A DNA stretch of 64,000 nt. Origin: Microplitis mediator (taxonomy: Eukaryota; Arthropoda; Insecta; Hymenoptera; Braconidae). Of the stretch, positions 22,393 to 33,587 are shown one piece after another. Made by a program: the position numbers and the translations under genes. Under the pieces are notes generated by a model, which was not told the origin of the DNA, did not search any database, and saw only the letters and a program-made list of their open reading frames with translations. How positions within the stretch are numbered: the first letter of the stretch is position 1; each line of letters opens with the position of its first letter. The DNA is taken from NCBI RefSeq assembly GCF_029852145.1, contig NC_079974.1, positions 2,917,001-2,981,000 on the forward strand, read 5' to 3'.

Positions 22393-23094
22393 TACAGGGT
22401 GTCCCAGAAGTAAAGGTACAAAAAAAATAGGCATATACATCTCGTAATTCTGAGTAGGAAGTTCCTTTGCCATTTTTGCATCTGAAGCAGCTGTAATTAG
22501 TTATTAATTAAAAACCATCAGCCAATGAGTGATCAGATACAGAAGAAAGTTGAGGAGTGGGAAAAAGTAAGCAGCAAGATCCATGACCCTTCTTTAACTG
22601 AAGGTACCTGCTGCTTGTACTCAATAGACCCATAGAAAAAAAAAATTATTTGTAGGTAAGAAAATAATTTTTGCCACGAACTTTGGGAGCATGACTCCGA
22701 TAAAATTCAAAATTAAATAATTAAAAAATAATAATACCAAAACGAAATAGACAAACAGCAATTTTTGAAAAATAAATTTTTTTTTTTAATACAATTGGCA
22801 TGAAAAAAAAAGTTTCAAATTGGTTTTATCAAAAGTAATAAAACATTTTTTCATTACAAGCAAAGTTTTATCTCTCAAAAATTAAAAATTAATCATTTTC
22901 ATCGGCAAAACGAGCTTTAAGACTCCAATTCCATCGATTAGACAATATTCGATTGTCAAAACAATTATACGTCATTAAAAAAAAATTTTAGGTCTCAATC
23001 TCTAACACTTTGAGCAGTAATAGTTTTTGAGTGATTGTAAAAAAATCAGATAAATATATTTTACAAATTTTTTCCTACACGGAAAGAAAATTAT

Positions 23095-23310
23095 GGCAGC
23101 GGTTCCCATAATTTTGTGAAATTTTTTCCTATACCATCATAGGAATTACGACCATAAATTATGGGAGCGGTTCCTATAATTATAGGAATGTTTCCCATAA
23201 TTATAGGAATAGTTCCTATAATTATGGGAATGATACCCATAACACTATAGGAATGATTCCTATAATTATAAGAATGGTTCCTATAATTTATAGGAATACT
23301 TTCTATAATT
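23095..23310. repeat. Array of short palindromic repeats
   Basis: About nine to ten imperfect copies of a roughly 20-22 bp unit built from TTCCTATAATTATAGGAA, which is itself a palindrome. There are no unique spacers of constant length, so this is not a CRISPR array. It may be a MITE-derived satellite inside the transposon. Confidence 0.7.
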
Positions 23311-26300
23311 CGGAAATTCTGCAGCTTACATTAATTTTTTCTTAGAAATGTCACCTAAAAAGTCTTTTAGGTTGATTCTTCCTTTATGATGTGATAAATT
23401 CAGGAGTTTGGTACAATACTTTTTTACTGAGTTATCGATATTCAATGTAAAAATGAAACTTTTGACATTGAGAATTAATTACTTAGCAACCAACAAATAT
23501 ACCGAAATTCAAAGTAGTATATTAATTACTTATGGCTATCCTCTATAAGGCGTTTTTGTTGAAAAAAGTTATTTTTCAAAAAACTTCTGGTGTCGAAAAG
23601 AAATGTATTAAGCAGTAAAGAACAGTCACGTCTTATAGTAAATAGTTTAAAATTTTTAAAACCGCTTAGTGATTTTCTGTATGATTGTTGGTTGCCATGT
23701 AGTTAATTTTCAAAGTCAAAAATTTCATTTTTGCTTCGATTACCGATAACACAGTGGAAAATTATTGTATAAACCTTTCAAACCTCTCAAATTAAAGAGG
23801 GAGAATTGAAGTATAAGAGTGTCGAACGGACATTTTTTTCTTATGAATTTAAGGTTGATATTTTTAACTAAGTAAAAAGAGTTGTTTAAACATTGCATTG
23901 AATTGTCAGGGAGAAATTAAAAAAAAGTTCTTATTTTGAATATTGGTAAATAAAGGTAGAGGAACTAGTTTTATGGTAGGATTAACATTTAATATGCGGG
24001 CTGGGAGCATATGAAGATCTAACGGTGGAACTGCCAATGGTAACATAAAATTTTTCAAAAGATCATAAAATTTTTTTAAATTTTTTGTATAGATATTTTC
24101 TGTTTTCCTTTTGGTGTGTTCACTTGGAACGTGAACGAAAAAGTTAGTAAAGACTAACCCGTGAATCCTATCTCTAGTCAATGTTCAAAATCGCTGAAAC
24201 CATATGTTGAGCAAAGTATTTTGGCTTGTGCCGAATTTAAGGTTGATAATTTTTTTTTTATAGCATAGGATTATAGGATGCCGAGGTTAAAAGGTTTAAA
24301 AATTTAAATGTAGAGTTGTTTATGACATGTTGTAAAATCTTATTTTAAACAAATTTTGTTTAAAATTGTTGTTGTACATCTGGTCTTGGCTTAGAGGTGG
24401 TTAAAAATTGTCATTTTACCTTAAAATCTTATTTTCTTGAGCTGATTCTATTCAGTTTCTACTTTGTTCTCAAAGACGATACTTCCAAAGTAACTTCAAA
24501 TACTTCAGTGTAAAATGGTGTTCTCTAATCAAGAATATGCTGACATGCATTACATTTACGGTCTTTGTGACGGAAATACCCGCGAAGCTAGTCGCGTTTA
24601 CGCTGAACGATATCCAGACCGTCATTTACCTAATCCGCGAGTATTTCAAAACGTTCATCAGCGGTTATATGACACCGGAAGTTTTGCCACAGCAGTTCGT
24701 ATTGGACGTCCGCGTAATATACGAAATGTTCAGACTCAAGAAGCTGTGATCGAGGAAGTAGAAAATAATCCGCTATTAAGTACACGACGTCTAGAAAGAC
24801 GATTGGGAGTATCAAAAACTACAATTAACCGAATCACCAAGACTGAGCGGTTACATCCGTATCACGCCCGAAAGTCCCAGGAATTACAACCCGGTGATTA
24901 CGGCTTACGAGTTCACTTTTGTGAAGAGCTTCTTCGTCGCAATGAAGAAGATCCCGATTTTTTAAAAAAAATATTATGGACTGACGAGTCTCTCTTTCCT
25001 CGTGCTGGGAGTTTCAATACGCGAAACACTCATTATTACGCGTATGAAAATCCAAAGTTCCGTAGAATTCGTGGTTTTCAAAACCGATGGTCAATAAACA
25101 TGTGGGGAGGGATAGTTGGTGATCATGTTTTAACATATTTATTGCCAGACAAAATGAATGTAAGTACTGTAAATTTTTATAATTTAAAATAAATGAATTA
25201 GAAATAGTTTCATAATATCAATAATGTTAAATCCACAAGCGCCGATATGTTTTAGATTGTTTACTGCATAAATATTATATAATTAATAATAACAGGCTAT
25301 TCAAGTAATTTGTCATTAATTTAAATTTAAATTTTTTATCTTTTATTGCAAATTATTAAAAATTGTTGTAAAATCTTCAACATGAACTGTTAAATTAATC
25401 TCATACGAATCAATCGATTTATATCTGGTGATCTGTTCACAATGTAATAATAACATTCTCTAAACAAAATAAACCTACTCGACGGTAGTAATATCTATAA
25501 GCATTTTTATAAGAGAGAGCATGAGAGTAATATTTCTAAAACACTGGATTACTCTGTATTCTCAGGGAGCACAATACGAGATGTTTCTCAGAGAAGACCT
25601 TCCAAGATTACTGGAAGAGCTGCCTGATGAAGATCAGCCAATGTGGTTCCAGCAAGATGGTGCACCAACGCACAAGACTGCTGCAACCACAAGACTTCTG
25701 AATGAACGGTATCCTAATAGATGGTGGGGACAAAATGGTCCTATGCGATATCCACCGCGGTCTCCTGATTTAAGGGGTTAGGGGTACTCAGGGGTATGAA
25801 AAAATGATGATTTTCAATAATTTTTTTTTTGTAGTTAATTACTTTATTTGACAAAAATAAAAACATAGCTTTATTAGAACACGTTTCGATTTGACTTCAC
25901 GAAAATTTCAAAAAAAAAAATTAATAATTCAAAAAGTTATCGCTGTTTTTGTAGAGCCCGTTCCTCCCGAAGTCCTTTGCGGTGATCATCATAAGTCCTT
26001 GGAGATTCATCTAAAATCAATCGGACAAGAAAAATTAGTTTTATTAATAGATAATCTTGTGCCTGATCGAAGCTTTTTTTTTTTTTTTCGAAATTAACAA
26101 AATGGCGGCCTCAGGAAATTTTTTTCAAATTTTCGAGAAAAAAACCGACAGTTTATTGTTAAAAAAAAATCGAAATTTTGAAAAAAAAAAAAAATCCTTC
26201 GATCAGGCACGAGTTTTTAATGTATTTCAAAAGTACAATAAATTTTATTGAAATCTACCGAGCAGTTTTTAAGTTACAGTGATCACCAGTTCAGAAAACA

Positions 26301-26370
26301 TAGTTTTGAGAAAAACGCATTTAAAGTTTTGCTATGGATTTATGTCGAATTATAAGAATTATTTAATAAC

Positions 26371-28125
26371 TTACACTGAGTCATCTATTCCTGGACCATA
26401 TAATAGCTCTTCAGCCGACATAGCAGCTTCCAAAATATCGATTTGCTGGTGCCTACGTTGCAATCGACCTTCTCGGGTGTTATCATTAGCGCGCTTATCT
26501 GCTACTTTGATACGTGCAGCATCCATTCTTTCTGCATACCGATGAGAATTAGGCCCACAATTAAGTCCTAGTGTATTCATCAAGACTAATAATGAATTTA
26601 TACCCTCATTAAATATACACATAGCAACGTATGCAGCTATTTGTACGATGGTAAAACTAGTATTTACCGTTTTTGGGCATATTTTCCATACTAGTTGGTT
26701 AAAGCTTTCATTATTATTCTGATTGAATCCACCTACACATCTTGAAAGTAAATTTTCATTACTAAGATCTTCGTATATAGGCTTGATAGCTTTTAAAACA
26801 TCAGAAGGTAAAGGAGAATAATCGTGAGAAAAGGTATCAAGCTCTCCTCTTGCTTCAGCGCGCTGGTAAGAGCACCAAGATTCTTCGCCTTTTGGACACA
26901 TATCATGATTCGGTTTTTCATCACTCGAGCCGTAGTGATAAAAGGTTGCCATTATAGCAGATTTCATATTTTCAATAGAATCACAATGCCGGCGTATTGC
27001 TAAACCATAGTACACAGTTAGTTTGTCTATTAATTTTCCTGTGAGCTTACCTCGACCACCAAGACCTTTTTGTTTACTCTTCAGCGTACGTAATCGACTC
27101 CCCATCCGCTTTTGGACATGCCCTATACATTCCTTTTTATTTACAGTTGTATTTTCGTAAGGATCTGATTTTATAATTCCTGAATAGGTCTTGGAGTCAC
27201 CATCACCAATATAGTTGGCATACTTAACTCCATATTTAGTTTCAGAATACGAAAACATTTCGACCATCGCATCCACCTCCATTTTCCCAGAAGACCCTTG
27301 ATGATTAGCAGAACACACATCTTCATGCGATTGATACCATTCCTCGAACTCAACAGTATTTGTTTTTTTTTTCCAATACTCACATAGCTTACAATATGCA
27401 CTTTTAATGTTTATGTCAAGAATCTTTCCAGTAAAATAGCCAATTATAGAAGAAACTCCAAATGACGATGTATATCCCCGTTTTTGCCAGGTTCCATCTC
27501 CCGATACAGTTAGATGATTTATATCTTCATTTTCAGTTGTTGGCATTGCTTGCTTTTCTTCATTCACAGCTTTCGTCATGAAGGTTTCTGCGACGGCTTT
27601 ACTACAATTCAAAATCTGTTTCAGTAAAATTGTATGCGTAGATTTATCTAAAAAAGACGGCATGTCCATCAGGCCGCAAAACTTGCACAATCCTTCGTAT
27701 CCTATTCCTAGTATTCTCATTACAAAAATGAAACGTCTGTTTATTTCATAAGAATGCCCAACGAAAGAACAGGAAGGAATATATTCATTTCCACAGTTAT
27801 TACATGCAACTACAATTTTGAATCCCAGCCCACGTGTACTTGCTGTTTGAAACACTACATTTCCATCACATTTTTTACATTTTATAAGAGCAGAAATTGC
27901 AGTGAATACCTGAATAAAATTTATTATTCGAAATTCAGTACTGCTGTCTTCAGGTACATCATCTTCAGTGTTTTGTTTTAATTTTTTAGAAGATGTACTC
28001 TGAATACTTTCATCACGTTCGGCTGTTTTCGGATTAAAAACATTCTTTCTTTTGACTGAACGCGACTTATTAATTTTTTCAGAACTCCGAAGTTCTCTTG
28101 AAACCTTTCTAGAATCACGTCCCAT
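26371..28125 (-). CDS. Mutator-like transposase, copy 1
   Basis: 584 aa transposase that would cut and rejoin the element ends in the nucleus. Residues 1-60 are basic then Ser/Asp-rich with a likely nuclear signal (KRKNVF). A zinc ribbon follows: CKKC (83-86) and CNNC (108-111). The core has SGDGTWQKRGY (Asp210), YIGDGDSKTY (Asp308/310), CIGHVQKR (333-340), CPKGEESWC (410-418) and QNNNESFNQLVW (Glu473), fitting a DDE-type RNase H fold. The pattern resembles the Pfam family named Mutator-like transposase. TTAA duplications are unusual for classical Mutator and recall Kolobok or piggyBac, so the superfamily label is open. The frame is intact and identical to copy 2, so the element was probably active recently. 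Confidence 0.88.
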   Translation of the reverse strand: MGRDSRKVSRELRSSEKINKSRSVKRKNVFNPKTAERDESIQSTSSKKLKQNTEDDVPEDSSTEFRIINFIQVFTAISALIKCKKCDGNVVFQTASTRGLGFKIVVACNNCGNEYIPSCSFVGHSYEINRRFIFVMRILGIGYEGLCKFCGLMDMPSFLDKSTHTILLKQILNCSKAVAETFMTKAVNEEKQAMPTTENEDINHLTVSGDGTWQKRGYTSSFGVSSIIGYFTGKILDINIKSAYCKLCEYWKKKTNTVEFEEWYQSHEDVCSANHQGSSGKMEVDAMVEMFSYSETKYGVKYANYIGDGDSKTYSGIIKSDPYENTTVNKKECIGHVQKRMGSRLRTLKSKQKGLGGRGKLTGKLIDKLTVYYGLAIRRHCDSIENMKSAIMATFYHYGSSDEKPNHDMCPKGEESWCSYQRAEARGELDTFSHDYSPLPSDVLKAIKPIYEDLSNENLLSRCVGGFNQNNNESFNQLVWKICPKTVNTSFTIVQIAAYVAMCIFNEGINSLLVLMNTLGLNCGPNSHRYAERMDAARIKVADKRANDNTREGRLQRRHQQIDILEAAMSAEELLYGPGIDDSV

Positions 28126-28263
28126 GGTTAATAATTTAATTCACTTGAGAAATAATTTATCACAAAACTATCGACTGATCAGTGCAACGACTACAGGTAT
28201 ACTGGCAACCAAAAATTATTTTTCAGTTCTTGTACTACCTACAAATTGTGAATATATGTAGAA

Positions 28264-28268
<5 letters not shown>

Positions 28269-28297
<29 letters not shown>
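28269..28297. repeat. (AT)n microsatellite
   Basis: About 14 AT units within the Mutator-like element, upstream of its transposase start. The same run is present in copy 2 near 53612-53640. Confidence 0.85.
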
Positions 28298-28300
<3 letters not shown>

Positions 28301-29817
28301 TAAATACATTAAAATGGGGAGATATTCATGACAATGAAACCCGAAAGGTCGGTTGCTTGCAGCTGTTTCTAGCTACCTGCTCTCGAATGCCACGTAGCAC
28401 CCGAGCGTCCTTTGGTCATTGTTAAATAACTCGAAAAGAATTTGTCGGATTCACTTCAAATTTTCACACAATATTTTTAAAATATTATACTTTAAGAAAA
28501 TGCAAAAAAAAAAAAATCGATTTTTTGAAAATTCTGACTACCCCTAACCCCTTAACACCAATGGATTTTTTCCTATGGGGTTATATCAAAGGACACGTCT
28601 ACGAAGAGGAACCTGCTGATCAATTTGAAGCGATGGCAAAAATTCATGCAGCAATAAATAGAATTACCCCGGAAATGCTCCAACGAGTGCGGGCTAACCT
28701 CATTAAAAGAGCTCAATTATGTATAAATGCCCAGGGTCGAAATTTCGAATAATCTTTGTTGAAATTAATGTGATTTTTATAAAAATTAATATTTAAGTTA
28801 GAAGAAAAGAGTATAGAGAAAAATAAAATAAATTGATTTTTATTAGATCAAATATTTTTTCAATTATCGATCATATTTCCGAAGGTGTACTGTCAACTGA
28901 TCCCAAAAATTTTATACCATGACACGTGATTCCTACAAATTGATCCGACCGACATTTGGTTGTATCGACAATTGATTCATTATTATTAATTTATTATTCT
29001 CACAATAATAACAAAAAATAATTTGTTTTGAAGATCTATAATTAATATAATCTGAAATATCTTATATTTATCCCAAGTTGTCTATGGAATCACTTGTCTG
29101 GGATCAGTTGTCATGGAACCGTTTCCGAAATTTTCCTCATAATTTTTTCACTCCAATTATTCTTTACAAAGTTATCTTAAGCAAGCATCTTCAAGTTCGC
29201 AGTTTGTGACACTTTTTGGATCAAGTTTATTATCTCGAAAAAATTCTTTTTTAAATAAAAAATAACCTTGACTTATAGCAGATAGTTGTAATTAATTAAT
29301 ACACTACCTCAAATTTCTGTATAGTTTTCGGTTGCCGAATAATTAATTAACAAAGTCAAAAATATCATTGTTGCATTTAATTTTTTTATCTGATTTTTTT
29401 ATAATTACTCGAAAACTGCTGTTTTTATTCAAAAATTGCTGTTTGTCTATTTCGTTTTGATATTATTATTTTTTGATTATTTGATTTTGATATTATTTGA
29501 TTTTGAATTTTATCGGAGTCATGCTCCCAAAGTTTGTGACAAAAATTATTTTCTTACCTACAAATAATTTTTTTTTCTATGGGTCTATTGAGTACAAGCA
29601 GCAGGTACCTTCAGTTGAAGAAGGGTCATGGATCTTGCTGCTTACTTTTTCCCACTCCTCAACATTCTTCTGTATCTGATCACTCATTGGCTGATGGTTT
29701 TTAATTAATAACTAATTACAGCTGCTTCAGATGCAAAAATGGCAAAGGAACTTCCTACTCAGAATTACGAGATGTATATGCCTATTTTTTTTGTACCTTT
29801 ACTTCTGGGACACCCTG

Positions 29818-29884
29818 TATATACGTCACACGGTCAGTAGCAGTCATTACGCTCGAAACGTTGCGCTGTACGCCTCGCAAGTTA
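29818..29884 (+). promoter_or_regulatory. Downstream half of MATH gene 2 promoter
   Basis: TATATACG directly abuts the transposon end, followed by CACACGGTCAGTAGCAGTCA and TCGAAACGTTGCGCTGTACG as in gene 1. A short TATA sequence therefore survives, but upstream CCAAT motifs have been moved away. Confidence 0.65.
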
Positions 29885-29907
29885 CATTCATCATTTATTG
29901 ACACATT

Positions 29908-30360
29908 ATGGACTGTAACTTCCAAATTTCAACGTACACAACTGTATACTCTGTTGAACTGGAGTACTTCGACGAACTCCTCCTCATCAACGATGCTGGG
30001 ACAGTTACTCCGATATTTATAGAGTTTCCCTCAGGTCTCCAGGTCAACGACGTTTGGAGCTTCAAAGTAGAGGTTAGCCACGACGAAGAAGACGAACACT
30101 GGATCACTTTGGGGATCCTTCCATTGAAATCGGAGCATTCTGAAATCAGCTTTGAGCTCGAATGCTGTGTGGTGGATGAGGAAGGTAACCTACTGAGACT
30201 GCCTGCGAAAATACAACCATTCAACGACTACGACAATTACATATACCTCGGGGGTTTCTTCAAACGAAGTGACCCCGACTTGTTGCGCCTACTGGTGGAC
30301 GGAAATCTAATTTTACAGATAAAGCTGACTGTTTTTCTAGGTGACGATACAGATAAATAG
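29908..30360 (+). CDS. MATH-domain-like protein, gene 2
   Basis: 150 aa, identical in protein sequence to gene 1 because the two lie in the arms of the inverted repeat. The MATH-like core spans about 47-146 with W50, F118-K119-R120 and the LLVDG turn. No BTB domain follows. It reads away from gene 1, giving a head-to-head pair separated by 11.7 kb. The leader is intact but the upstream promoter was severed by a transposon in the TATA region, so expression may be altered or silenced. A perfect histone-type stem-loop lies 32 nt after the stop. Confidence 0.8.
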   Translation: MDCNFQISTYTTVYSVELEYFDELLLINDAGTVTPIFIEFPSGLQVNDVWSFKVEVSHDEEDEHWITLGILPLKSEHSEISFELECCVVDEEGNLLRLPAKIQPFNDYDNYIYLGGFFKRSDPDLLRLLVDGNLILQIKLTVFLGDDTDK

Positions 30361-30392
30361 ATACTCAAGTTCCCGAACTTTGAGTTGAAAAC

Positions 30393-30408
30393 GGCCCTTT
30401 TCAGGGCC
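30393..30408 (+). terminator. Histone-type 3' stem-loop, MATH gene 2
   Basis: GGCCCTTTTCAGGGCC followed by ACCA, 32 nt after the stop. The downstream block ACGTAAAAACTAACTCAAG follows. Confidence 0.85.
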
Positions 30409-31543
30409 ACCAAATATTTTACACGTAAAAACTAACTCAAGTTTCATAAATACCTCAACTCATATCCTTTGTCCAAAACTCTTTCAAAATTAACATTAAT
30501 TTATTTAATAAAGATAATTACTGATACCGTAGTTAGCAGACGTCTAATAATTTTTGGATTTTTTTTTTTGACGATAAACCATAAAAAAAAATCCGGGCGT
30601 CGGTTGACCCTGCGGGCCAGCCCGAAATTTCCCGCTGTTTTCGAGCTCAAGGAGCTTAAAAACATCATTGTGAATATATATTTTCGAGCTCTTCAAGTGC
30701 TATTACATGGAACCATTTTTTTTATGAGCTTTCCAAGCTCTAACAACTCACGTTTTATGCTATAGTTTGAAATGTTAAGAGTCGAAAATCATTAATGAAA
30801 CTCGAAGCGCGGCTTTTACATTTTTATTATCGATTATATGTTCTCTGAAATAAATGTGTTAAGGCAGAAATCAATGTCATCGCTTGATTAAATCAATGGC
30901 AGTGATTAAAATCAAGATTCAAATGAGTTCTGACTTAGGTCAGAGCAATAATGTATGGAATATCCGCCCATATGAAAAAACCATATACTGTCGATAATAT
31001 ATAAAAAAATATATGGTAAATAACTAAACATATATGGCGGCAAAATTATTAATATATGATTTATCATATATAATAATGTATACGTTTAATATTATAATAA
31101 TCCATATCATTAATAATATATGTGATTATATACATGTGATATTGTATCAATAATTATATGACCGCTTTATATATTAATTTATAACGTAAAATATATGTTT
31201 CATCTTATAAATTAATGTATAATTTCAATATTATTATAATCCATATAATTTATAATATATGTAATTGTATACATATGATATTACATCTCAAATTATATTC
31301 TCGTTTTATATATAAACTTATAATTTCAATATTTTAAAAATTTCGATATTATTATACATAAATAATTTAAAAAACACACTCATACCAAAAATTAAAGGAA
31401 AAAAAAAATTTTAGAAATTTTTTAGTGATTTTTGCAAAACTGTTACTTCATGAATAATAATCGTATCGAGATTTAAAAAAAAAGCATTTTATACCATGAA
31501 ATCTTCAGTTTTATGTTTGTAAAAATATATATAAACATTAGGG

Positions 31544-32555
31544 TGCTTTTATTTTTGCGACTATTTTTTTTTTTTTCGCTCCCATTCCGAAATTTTGTTG
31601 GAAATACCCCCAAAAAAAATCCCTGAGAGTTTGAACCCTTAATATTAATATTAAGTACTTGAGCACAGCGTGTGAAGATTTCCCATTTAAAATACACGTA
31701 AACTTGGGTTTTTAGTTTTTAAACTTCTATCACTCCGCGGCATTTTATGATATCATCTCGCCCAAAGTCGCGATTTTCTCAGAATTAAATGCTCTACAAA
31801 AGTGCCCGTTGTCGCGAAGTCGTTACTCATATAGGTGGGGTACTACGGACCGCTAAATTGAATTTTTTCATAGAATTCTTGTTTTTTCTCTCATTATCTC
31901 ATAAACAACAAGACCTACAGAAAAAATGCAAATGACAACTTTATAGGAAATTTAATTTCCTACAAAAAAGGTCTTCAGCACTGAATCACTTAGATTGATA
32001 CTTTTTGAGATATTAATTATTGAAGTTTACGCAGCATTGAATTCCCATAAAATGTCGAATCAAATCTTAGAAAATATTGATTTTTTATTTGACTAATATC
32101 TCAGAAAATATCGATCTAAGTGATACGGTGCTAAGGACCTTTTTTGTAGGAAATTGAATTTCCTATAAAATTGTCATTTGCATTTTTTCTGTAGGTTTTG
32201 TTGTTGAGAGAAAAAACAAGAATCCTATGAAAAAATTCAGTTTAGCGGTCCGTACTACCCCACCTGTACGAGTTACGACTTCGCGACCATGACTACTTTT
32301 GTAGAGCATTTAATTCTAAGAAAATCGCGACTTTGGGCGAGATGATATCATAAAATGCCGCGGAGTTAAAAATAAGAAGTTTAAAAATATAAACCCAAGT
32401 TTACGTGTATTTTAAATTGGAAATCTTCACACGCTGTAGTAGAGTACTTAATATTAATATTAAGGGCTCAAACTCTCAGGGATTTTTTTTGGGGGTATTT
32501 CCAACAAAATTTCGGGATGGGAGCGAAAAAAAAAAAAAGTCGCAAAAATAAAAGC
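31544..32555. repeat. Foldback element, uninterrupted copy
   Basis: 1012 bp bounded by TGCTTTTATTTTTGCGACT and its inverse complement, with arms of nearly 500 bp. It is the empty-site counterpart that defines the BEL insertion in the left arm. Confidence 0.82.
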
Positions 32556-33450
32556 ATCGGCGCGTTTTCTTGAATCCTAGAGCTGATGAACTTTTATACA
32601 ATTTCATTAAATTATATAAATTTTTATACAATCTTATACAGTTTCATAAAGTAAGATCTTGTAGTGAGGGAAGTAATAATTAAATGAAATTCGATATAAT
32701 TGTATGAAATTGTATAAAATTATATAATATTTCATAAAACTTTAGAGAATTTGATGTTACTATTGCATATAGTGTGGGGTAGCATTTTGCTAAAATTGAT
32801 AAAATTTCACACGATTTGGTAAAGTTTATTAAAAATGATTATAAAAATTGTTAGAAATTCAAAGTAAATAGACAAAATTTTCAATGGCCATAAAAGAAAA
32901 ATTTTATTTTTGCAGATAAAATATGGTGATAAACAAAATGAAAATTACATTATAAAAAACATAATTGATTACCTAAATATACACAGGGTACCCCCAAAAA
33001 ATGTAAAAAAAAAAACAAAATTCTGAATATTGAATAAGTTTGATTTTATTAAAATTTTTTGTAAATTATTTACTTTGAGAAAAATTATATTTTACACAAT
33101 TATTGGATGCAAAGGCAGATAATCAAGTTTTTAATAGTTTTTATGATAATACAATAGTCTTTAACATTTTTCGACGAGCACTCGATTCTTGAAAGAGTTA
33201 AACGAAAAAAATTCAAAATAATGCTTAATTATATTTACAAAAGTAATTTTGGGATAGTTATAAAAGATTTAAAAAAAAAAAGTTTTTTTTATAAAATCTT
33301 AGAAGTACCTCGTTTTACCTATCCCACCATCCTTTTCTCTTACATATTTATATATATATATATATATTACATAATGTGATAATTTTAATTTAATGTTTTT
33401 AAACTTTATTATCCCACCCTTTTTTTTTATGGTCCATTCCATAAGTGTAG

Positions 33451-33560
33451 GCACTGCTGCTAGAACGCGGTCGAAAAGTTCCCCTTCCCAAGCATCACAT
33501 ACAGCCTAAACGATGCTTGGGAAGGGGAACTTTTTGTCCGCGTTCTGGCAGCAGTGGATG
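33451..33560. ncRNA. Long near-perfect hairpin, miRNA-precursor-like or mini-foldback
   Basis: CACTGCTGC, AGAACGCGG and AAAGTTCCCCTTCCCAAGC are mirrored after a loop of about 14 nt, giving arms near 45 bp with a few mismatches. The length is in the range of animal miRNA precursors, but a tiny foldback transposon looks the same. It lies just outside the inverted repeat. Confidence 0.4.
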
Positions 33561-33587
33561 TAGGTAATAATTGAATAAATGTTTTAC

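Larger units (their letters stand above)
25774..28551 (-). mobile_element. Mutator-like/TTAA DNA transposon, copy 1
   Basis: 2778 bp, flanked by TTAA on both sides (25770-25773 and 28552-28555). Terminal inverted repeats start GGGGTTAGGGGTA and match for about 17 bp with one mismatch. Removing the element and one TTAA restores the reading frame of the host transposase, so the boundaries are exact. It has one ORF (584 aa). Copy 2 at 51117-53894 has the same length and an identical protein. Confidence 0.93.
24515..28752 (+). pseudogene. IS630-type transposase, one intron, broken by nested transposon
   Basis: Exon 1 is 24515-25159 (215 codons), the intron 25160-25565 is GTAAGT...CAG, and exon 2 starts at 25566. 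The frame runs to 25773, is cut by the TTAA element, and resumes at 28556 to the stop at 28752. Without the insert the product would be about 349 aa, normal for the superfamily. The N-terminus is a helix-turn-helix DNA-binding region (residues 1-115, DUF4817-like start). Catalytic aspartates are in WTDES (157), FQQDGAPTH (246) and PMDFFLW (288). I count 41 residues between the last two, a DD41D spacing. The break makes the present copy non-functional. Confidence 0.9.
22395..29817 (+). mobile_element. IS630-Tc1-mariner type transposon with long inverted ends
   Basis: Ends are CAGGGTGTCCCAGAAGTAAA and its inverse complement, flanked by TA (22393-22394 and 29818-29819). Inverted ends match for about 380 bp or more (22395-22770 and 29440-29817) with few changes. 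Inside is a split transposase with one intron. A Mutator-like element nested in the transposase accounts for 2778 bp. The empty site is preserved in the gene 1 promoter. Confidence 0.9.
21876..33408. repeat. Right arm of large inverted repeat
   Basis: Inverse complement of 6369-18773, interrupted at 22395-29817 by an IS630-type transposon. It holds MATH gene 2 and an intact 1012 bp foldback element. See the left arm for length bookkeeping. Confidence 0.85.

Noticed and set aside
23095..23310. CRISPR-like appearance of short repeats
   Set aside because: Repeats are imperfect and contiguous with no constant-length unique spacers, and the context is eukaryotic.
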